From NCBI GenBank assembly GCA_944392065.1, contig CALXVO010000033.1:1-10995 (forward strand): a stretch of DNA of 10,995 nt, read 5' to 3'. The position numbers were made by a program, and so were the translations under genes. Below the pieces are notes generated by a model that saw nothing but the letters and a program-made list of their open reading frames with translations, did no database searches and was not told the DNA's origin. This DNA is from an uncultured Clostridia bacterium. Lineage in GTDB: Bacteria > Bacillota > Clostridia > TANB77 > CAG-508. Below are positions 6,588 to 10,995 of this stretch, one piece after another. Each line of letters starts with the position of its first letter. The stretch's first letter is position 1.

Positions 6588-6659
6588 TTAGGAAAAAACA
6601 GAAAAAAAAGCCTGTCCCCAATTAGGGAAAATGGGACAAAAAAGCCTGTCCCCAATTAG
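6575..6659. repeat. REP-like repeat cluster (GGGGACAGGC type)
   Basis: An exact 22-base sequence occurs twice, at 6604-6625 and 6638-6659, both containing GCCTGTCCCCAATTAG. GGACAGGC (6575-6582) is an inverted copy that can pair with 6610-6617. The second copy is also preceded by GGGACA (6633-6638), which pairs with TGTCCC (6647-6652). From memory, GGGGACAGGC-type palindromes are scattered in many Clostridia and other bacteria, often near Y1 (RAYT-like) transposases. The cluster overlaps the end of the TsaB-RimI gene and stops right at the ribosome binding site of the protease gene. Confidence 0.75.
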
Positions 6660-6675
6660 AAGGAGGAAAATACGA

Positions 6676-9069
6676 ATGAAAAGAAAAAATGAATTAGGTT
6701 ATAAGGATTTGAAAGTAACTTGTGATCCAAAGCTTTTTAATTTTAATACAACGGATGAATTAGAGCCAATTAGTACTGGTATTGGTCAAGAAAGAGGAAT
6801 TAAGGCTCTAGAGTTTGGTCTTAATGTAGATATTAATGGTTACAATGTTTATGTAGAAGGTCCTTATGGTGTTGGTAAGACTGCTTATGTAAAAAATTAT
6901 TTGAGTGTTATTTCAAAAAAGAAAAAGGTTCCAAATGATTGGTGCTATTTATATAATTTTGATAATCCAAATGAGCCTGTGGCAGTTTCTCTACCTGCTG
7001 GTCAAGGAAAAGAATTTAAAGATACGATGAATTCTTTTATTAATGAGATTAAGATTGATATAAAGAATACTTTTAATAATGAGGATTTTGAGAAAGAGAA
7101 GAATTTGATTAAGCAAGAATATGAGACAAAACGTAATTTATTATTAGAACAATTAAATCAAAAATCTGCTGAATATGGCTTTACCGTTAAGTCTTCGCAA
7201 ACCGGTATTTATATGATGCCTATTTTAAATGGTAAAACGATTGCTGAAGAAGAATTTAATAAATTAGATGAAGCTATTAAAAAAGATTTTGAAGATAAGT
7301 CTACTATTGTACAACAACATATTATGCAAGCCATTGGTGAAATTAAATCCATTGAAAGAGAATCGGACAAGCGTATTCAGGAATGGCAATCTAATGTAGC
7401 CCTTCTTACTATTAATGCACATATTAATTTGATAAAATCGAAATACAAGAAAAATAAGAAAATCAATAATTTCTTAGATGCTATTAAAAAGGATATTTTA
7501 AAAAATATCAATTTATTTACTGCAGATGAGAAAGCATTAGAAGGAAAACTACAAGGTCCACAAGCAGCTCATCCAGAAGTATACAAACCTTGGCTTAATT
7601 ATCGAGTAAATTTATTTATTGATAATAGTAATTTAGAAGGTGCTCCAGTAGTAGCTGATACGAATTATTCTTATCATAACATTTTTGGTAAGTTAGAGTA
7701 TGAAAACTATTATGGCACTTTAAAAACAGACTATACCATGTTAAAGCCTGGTTTACTTCATATTGCTAATGGTGGATATTTAGTATTTCAAGCAAATGAT
7801 TTATTGACCAATAGTTTATGTTATGACGCCTTGAAAAAGGTATTAAGAAGTAAAACCTTAGGAATTGAAAATGCTGCTGACCCACGTTCTTCTATGGTTA
7901 TGATTTCTTTAAAACCAGAGCCTATTCCTCTAGATTTAAAAGTAATTCTAATTGGAGATGAAAATATTTATCAAACCCTACTTGCCATGGACCCTGATTT
8001 TAGAAAATTATTTAAAATTAAAGTAGAGTTTGCCGACGAAGCACCTTTAAATAAAGATAATATGGTAAAACTTGCTAGATTTGTAAAAGGATATTGTGAC
8101 CATGAGAACCTTCCACCTTTAGATAGTGGCGCTATGGCAAAAGTGATTGAATATGCTTCCAAACTTGCAGATAATCAAACCAAATTATCTACTCGTTTTA
8201 CGGATTTATCTTTAATTGTTGGTGAAGCTTCTACTTGGGCGAGGATGGCAAAATCTAAAATAATTACAGAGGAATTTATCACAAAAGCTTTAGAGCAAAA
8301 AATAGACCGAGTAAAAAAATATGACGATAAATACATGGAAATGATAAGAGATAATACACTTCTTATTAGTACTTCTGGTTCAGAAGTTGGCCAAATTAAT
8401 GGTCTTACTATTATGAATGTAGGAGATTATACTTTTGGAAAACCAGTAAAAATAACAGCAAATACCTATACAGGAAAAAACGGAATTATCAATATTGAAC
8501 GTGAAGTAGAACTTTCTGGTTCTTCCCATTCCAAAGGAATTCTAATCCTTTCTGGATATCTAGGAGAAATGTTTGCACAAAACATGCCTCTTTCCCTTAC
8601 TGCTAGTATCTGTTTTGAGCAATTGTATAGTGGTGTTGATGGAGATAGTGCTTCTAGTACAGAGCTATATGCCCTACTTTCTAGTTTATCTGGAATTCCA
8701 ATTAATCAAGCTTTTGCGGTGACAGGTTCTGTAAATCAAAAAGGTGAAATTCAGCCAATTGGTGGTGTAAATGATAAAATAGAAGGATTTTTCCAAGTTT
8801 GTAAAATGAGAGGCTTAGATGGAACACATAGTGTTATTATTCCAAAACAAAATATTAGAAATTTAAACCTTTCTAGTGAAGTAGTAGATGCTGTAAAAGA
8901 TGGCAAGTTCCATATCTATGCAATTTCTGCTATTGAAGAAGGAATTGAACTTTTAACAGGTGTCCCTGCTGGAAGTAAAGATGAATATGGAAACTTTCCT
9001 GCTGGAACAGTAAATTATTTAGTATATAATAAATTAAAAAAATATGCTGAAGTAAGTATTGAGAAATAA
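6676..9069 (+). CDS. Lon-like AAA+ ATP-dependent protease (LonB/YcbZ-type, COG1067)
   Basis: From the ATG at 6676 the protein has 797 residues, normal for this family. Its N-terminal half has Walker A GPYGVGKT (62-69), a long charged helical insert (about 120-245) and a Walker B region around GGYLVFQANDLL. The C-terminal Lon protease domain has GVDGDSAS with catalytic Ser658 and GGVNDKIEGF with catalytic Lys701. It should degrade or unfold proteins in the cytoplasm using ATP; substrates are unknown. AAGGAGG (6660-6666) lies 9 bases before this ATG. The frame is also open from an ATG at 6631, but that start lies within the repeat and lacks a ribosome site. It follows the TsaB-RimI gene by 88 bases without an obvious promoter, so it probably shares that transcript. 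Confidence 0.92.
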   Translation: MKRKNELGYKDLKVTCDPKLFNFNTTDELEPISTGIGQERGIKALEFGLNVDINGYNVYVEGPYGVGKTAYVKNYLSVISKKKKVPNDWCYLYNFDNPNEPVAVSLPAGQGKEFKDTMNSFINEIKIDIKNTFNNEDFEKEKNLIKQEYETKRNLLLEQLNQKSAEYGFTVKSSQTGIYMMPILNGKTIAEEEFNKLDEAIKKDFEDKSTIVQQHIMQAIGEIKSIERESDKRIQEWQSNVALLTINAHINLIKSKYKKNKKINNFLDAIKKDILKNINLFTADEKALEGKLQGPQAAHPEVYKPWLNYRVNLFIDNSNLEGAPVVADTNYSYHNIFGKLEYENYYGTLKTDYTMLKPGLLHIANGGYLVFQANDLLTNSLCYDALKKVLRSKTLGIENAADPRSSMVMISLKPEPIPLDLKVILIGDENIYQTLLAMDPDFRKLFKIKVEFADEAPLNKDNMVKLARFVKGYCDHENLPPLDSGAMAKVIEYASKLADNQTKLSTRFTDLSLIVGEASTWARMAKSKIITEEFITKALEQKIDRVKKYDDKYMEMIRDNTLLISTSGSEVGQINGLTIMNVGDYTFGKPVKITANTYTGKNGIINIEREVELSGSSHSKGILILSGYLGEMFAQNMPLSLTASICFEQLYSGVDGDSASSTELYALLSSLSGIPINQAFAVTGSVNQKGEIQPIGGVNDKIEGFFQVCKMRGLDGTHSVIIPKQNIRNLNLSSEVVDAVKDGKFHIYAISAIEEGIELLTGVPAGSKDEYGNFPAGTVNYLVYNKLKKYAEVSIEK

Positions 9070-9074
9070 GAAAA

Positions 9075-9137
9075 GTGGCTTCGCCACATGTGCGTTTTGC
9101 TTCGCAAATACGCACGGCCCAAGGTAACTTAACCTTG
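9075..9137. repeat. Row of three short hairpins with GCTTCGC-type tips
   Basis: Three hairpins follow each other. GTGGC-TTC-GCCAC spans 9075-9087. GTGCGT TTTGC-TTC-GCAAA T ACGCAC spans 9090-9115, with 11 pairs and one bulged T. CAAGGT...ACCTTG spans 9120-9137. The local sequence is richer in GC than its surroundings. The first two share the same three-base TTC loop closed by G-C pairs, suggesting one repeat family. None is followed by a T-run. Confidence 0.6.
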
Positions 9138-9202
9138 TTGTATACGGAAAAATCATTAAAGATACTGAAATAACAAAGAAAAAGTCGATTTTTCCTATAC
9201 AA
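9138..9202. repeat. Long imperfect inverted repeat
   Basis: TTGTATA C GGAAAAATC (9138-9154) is complementary to GATTTTTCC TATACAA (9187-9202), 16 pairs with one bulged C, around a 32-base spacer. It shares two bases with the next hairpin. It could fold in transcripts from either strand. It contains no coding sequence and is too short for a typical insertion element. Confidence 0.55.
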
Positions 9203-9256
9203 TAAGAAAGGTGTGCGTCGAAAGCTTTGCTTTCGCTAACGCACACCTTTCTTATT
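9201..9256. terminator. Bidirectional terminator between the protease gene and rplS
   Basis: An 18-bp lower stem (AATAAGAAAG... / ...CTTTCTTATT, 9201-9218 with 9239-9256) carries GTGTGCGT/ACGCACAC, then CGAAAGC/GCTTTCG with a TTT loop and a three-base bulge. On the plus strand it is followed by a T-rich stretch (TTATTTATTTTT), which suits termination of the protease transcript. On the minus strand it begins at the last base of the rplS stop codon and ends in TTTCTTATT, a weaker U-tract. It should end both convergent transcripts. Confidence 0.75.
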
Positions 9257-9864
9257 TATTTTTCTTCTTTTTTTACTTCTTCGCTGTCTTTTACTGTTTC
9301 TACTGATTCTTCTTTTACTGTATCTACTACTTCTTGTACAGCTGGTGCTTCTGTTTGGGTCGCAGGTGCCTCTTCTGGAGCAGCTTCTACTGGTGTTTCT
9401 ACTGTATTTTCTGTATTGTTACTTGTTGTTTCTGTAACTTCCACTGTTTCTTCAGACTCCTCTACTACAGGCTCTTCTGTAATTTCTTCTTTTATAGTAA
9501 TTTCTTTATTTTCAATTCTAGCACCAGTATTCTCTTTGGTTCTAGCAGCTTTACCTATTCTATCTCTTAAATAGTATAGTTTAGCACGTCTTGCTTTACC
9601 TACTCTTACTACTTCTACTTTTTCTACTAATGGAGAATGAACTAAGAAAGTTTTTTCAACGCCAACACCATAAGCTATTTTTCTTACAGTAAATGTGCTA
9701 TTCACCCCTCCACCTTGTTTCTTAATTATAATCCCTTCAAATACTTGGATTCTCTCTCTATTACCTTCCTTAATTCTTTGATGTACTTTTACTGTATCAC
9801 CAACTTTAAGTTCAGGTATCTTATTTTTCAATTGTTCATGTTCTAATGATTTTATGATATCCAT
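9256..9864 (-). CDS. rplS: 50S ribosomal protein L19 with an acidic C-terminal extension
   Basis: Residues 1 to about 112 are a complete L19: MDIIKSLEHEQLKNKIPELK, GDTVKVHQRIKEGNRERIQV, GVGVEKTFLVHSPLVEKVEV and RRAKLYYLRDRIGKAARTKE. L19 sits at the interface of the 30S and 50S subunits. The family usually ends soon after GKAARIKE, at about 115 residues, but this protein continues to 202. The extra part is low-complexity and strongly acidic, rich in Glu, Thr, Val, Pro and Ala, and ends KKEEK. It is likely disordered. The extension is in one open frame and the terminator sits at the stop, so it is unlikely to be an assembly error. AAAGGAGG lies 8 bases before the ATG. The gene follows trmD by 74 bases, the usual order. 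Confidence 0.95.
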   Translation of the reverse strand: MDIIKSLEHEQLKNKIPELKVGDTVKVHQRIKEGNRERIQVFEGIIIKKQGGGVNSTFTVRKIAYGVGVEKTFLVHSPLVEKVEVVRVGKARRAKLYYLRDRIGKAARTKENTGARIENKEITIKEEITEEPVVEESEETVEVTETTSNNTENTVETPVEAAPEEAPATQTEAPAVQEVVDTVKEESVETVKDSEEVKKEEK

Positions 9865-9938
9865 TCTGATATCCTCCTTTCTTAATTTCTATGATTTTTG
9901 AATAATGTATTTTATATTTTTAGAATTCTACTAAATTC

Positions 9939-10607
9939 TCACTTCTCATTAAGCAAATCTGGTCTTTTTAATCTTGTGATCTCTAATGATTTTTGTTCAC
10001 GCCATTTTTTTATATTTTCATGATGTCCAGAAAGTAAGACTTCTGGCACTCTCCTACCTCTAAATTCTTCAGGTCTTGTATATTGAGGGTATTCTAAAAG
10101 GTTGCTACTAAATGATTCCTCTTTTGTAGAATCTTTACTTAATACTCCTTCTATATATCTACTAACTGAGTCTATAAGTACCATTGCCGGTAATTCTCCT
10201 CCTGTTAGTACATAATTTCCTATAGATATTTCCTCATCCACAATTTCATCAAGAACTCTTTGATCAATTCCTTCATAATGTCCACAAAGTAATATTAAAT
10301 GATTTTCTTTTGATAGTTCCTTTATTTTTTGCTGATTTAAGACTTTGCCCTGTGGAGATAAGTATATTACCTTTGCGTTATCATCTTTTATGGAAGAATA
10401 AGCATCATATACCACATCTGGCTTCATTACCATTCCTGCTCCACCACCATATGGAGTATCATCAACTTTTTTGTGTTTATCTTTAGAAAAATCTCTAATA
10501 TTTATTAAATTAATTTCTATTAGTCCCTTTTCCCTTGCCTTCCCAATAATGCTTTCATCTAATGATTTAAACATTTCTGGAAAAAGTGTAAGCACATCAA
10601 ACTTCAT
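9939..10607 (-). CDS. trmD: tRNA (guanine-37-N1)-methyltransferase TrmD
   Basis: The 222-residue protein is a SPOUT (trefoil-knot) methyltransferase that adds the N1 methyl group to G37 in tRNAs, using S-adenosylmethionine, and so prevents +1 frameshifting. Visible family motifs are MKFDVLTLFPEMF (1-13), DDTPYGGGAGMVM (49-61), LSPQG (83-87), LCGHYEGIDQR (107-117), SIGNYVLTGGELP (128-140, the cofactor knot) and PEVLLSGHH (188-196). It is slightly shorter at the C-terminus than the usual 240 or so residues, ending at LKRPDLLNEK. GGAGG lies 4 bases before the ATG. It lies between rimM and rplS, as in most bacteria, but is separated from rimM by an unusually long 265-base gap. Confidence 0.97.
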   Translation of the reverse strand: MKFDVLTLFPEMFKSLDESIIGKAREKGLIEINLINIRDFSKDKHKKVDDTPYGGGAGMVMKPDVVYDAYSSIKDDNAKVIYLSPQGKVLNQQKIKELSKENHLILLCGHYEGIDQRVLDEIVDEEISIGNYVLTGGELPAMVLIDSVSRYIEGVLSKDSTKEESFSSNLLEYPQYTRPEEFRGRRVPEVLLSGHHENIKKWREQKSLEITRLKRPDLLNEK

Positions 10608-10637
10608 CTTTCCTCCAATTATTTTATAAAGTATTTA

Positions 10638-10787
10638 CTACGTTCTATGTTAAAAAAGAAACGAATATTTTTCCTTCCAACAATTCTATCTTCTGATTTT
10701 GAAAAGAATTGTTATTTGGCTAGGCGCATGAATTTTAAATTCAAAGTTATTTTCTACGTTTAAAAAAGAAACGAGTATTGCTAGGCG
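10638..10787. repeat. Imperfect direct repeat in the rimM-trmD gap, one copy interrupted
   Basis: TTAAAAAAGAAACGA(A/G)TATT occurs at 10650-10669 and 10760-10779 with one mismatch. Both are preceded by CTACGTT (10638-10644, 10754-10760), and both are followed by GCTAGGCG. In the right copy GCTAGGCG follows at once (10780-10787). In the left copy it comes only at 10719-10726, after a 49-base insert that holds the 9-bp inverted repeat AACAATTCT/AGAATTGTT (10679-10713). No open reading frame fits. Confidence 0.65.
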
Positions 10788-10792
10788 AACGA

Positions 10793-10840
10793 ATAAAAAT
10801 TTTTGAGATAGTACTGATGGTACATCGAAAAAATTTTTAT
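10793..10840. repeat. Long hairpin downstream of rimM
   Basis: ATAAAAATTTTT (10793-10804) pairs with AAAAATTTTTAT (10829-10840). Inside, after a 2-by-2 mismatch, GAT/ATC and GTAC/GTAC pair around the loop TGATG, with one bulged A. On the minus strand it lies 33 bases after the rimM stop. No clean T-run follows the hairpin, so it may be a processing or weak pause site rather than a standard terminator. Confidence 0.5.
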
Positions 10841-10872
10841 GAAGTTTAACAACGCAAGACGAAGTTTATTTT

Positions 10873-10995
10873 TTAAACTAGGCCTTCAATTAAATGAACA
10901 ACTATCCTATCCTTCTCAACATCAACCTGCTTAATTACTTCTTTTGTAGAAGGTAGCAATATTTGCTTTCCTAGGTCATCTTTTATTACATATAT
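10873..10995 (-). CDS. rimM: Ribosome maturation factor RimM, C-terminal part
   Basis: The last 40 codons of a gene that enters from the right edge encode IYVIKDDLGKQILLPSTKEV followed by IKQVDVEKDRIVVHLIEGLV. This matches the PRC-barrel end of RimM, whose family pattern is LIP-x-x-K/x-x-V-I-K-x-V-D-x-x-x-K-x-I-x-V-x-x-I-E-G-L-L. RimM helps mature the 30S subunit by binding ribosomal protein S19. Position upstream of trmD and rplS on the same strand supports the call, as this order is standard. The ending is at the normal place, so the gene appears intact as far as it is visible. Confidence 0.9.
   Translation of the reverse strand: MYVIKDDLGKQILLPSTKEVIKQVDVEKDRIVVHLIEGLV

Noticed and set aside
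6604..6659. The two 22-base copies as a CRISPR-like array
   Set aside because: Only two copies with a 12-base gap and no spacer-like unique sequences or cas genes; the palindromic form fits a REP-like element.
9034..9246. Short minus-strand open frames crossing the hairpin row and the end of the protease gene
   Set aside because: They translate palindromes and the reverse strand of the protease gene, and have no ribosome sites.
9865..9938. L19-type autoregulatory leader in the trmD-rplS gap
   Set aside because: Only weak 5-bp AT stems (GAATT/AATTC or TTTAG/CTAAA) are visible in 74 bases; not enough to call the known ribosomal leader by eye.
10621..10650. Separate promoter for trmD-rplS (TTAACA with TTTATA or TATAAA, minus strand)
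   Set aside because: Either the -10 is poor at 17-base spacing or the spacing is 19, and the start would fall at the ribosome binding site.

Overview
The window is AT-rich chromosomal DNA read with the standard code. It carries AAGGAGG-type ribosome binding sites and sigma-A-like promoters. Together with dockerin, SH3 and GH73-type wall proteins and the rimM-trmD-rplS gene order, this points to a low-GC Firmicute, most likely an anaerobic Clostridia-type organism. That placement is inference from gene content and style, not from a marker-gene comparison.

Layout. At the left edge (1-730) the minus strand holds the 5' end of a uracil/xanthine-type permease. Its transcript begins at a good promoter and carries a 36-codon leader ORF that runs into an intrinsic-terminator hairpin just before the permease, which looks like an attenuator. 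Next come a probable decayed fragment of an ORF6N/RhuM-like protein and a tRNA-Thr(CGU) gene. From 807 to 4811 there is a two-gene minus-strand surface operon with its own promoter and terminator: a secreted glucosaminidase with three SH3-like domains and a dockerin, then a membrane-anchored protein with Ig-like, SH3 and two cadherin-like domains.

A divergent plus-strand cluster (4843-9069) holds tsaE, a tsaB-rimI gene fusion and a large Lon-like AAA+ protease. TsaE and TsaB belong to the machinery that makes t6A37 in ANN-decoding tRNAs. RimI-type enzymes acetylate protein N-termini. REP-like repeats of the GGGGACAGGC type lie between the fusion and the protease gene, and they supply the last codons of the fusion. 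A dense row of hairpins (9075-9256) separates these genes from the convergent minus-strand set rimM (partial), trmD and rplS.

The genes are mostly housekeeping: tRNA modification, ribosome maturation, proteolysis and wall remodelling. The unusual parts are the permease leader ORF with its terminator, the dockerin-bearing wall hydrolase paired with an anchored partner, the tsaB-rimI fusion, the roughly 90-residue acidic tail on L19, and three different intergenic repeat or hairpin regions (6575-6659, 9075-9256, 10638-10840). I saw no CRISPR array, no intact transposase and no integrase.
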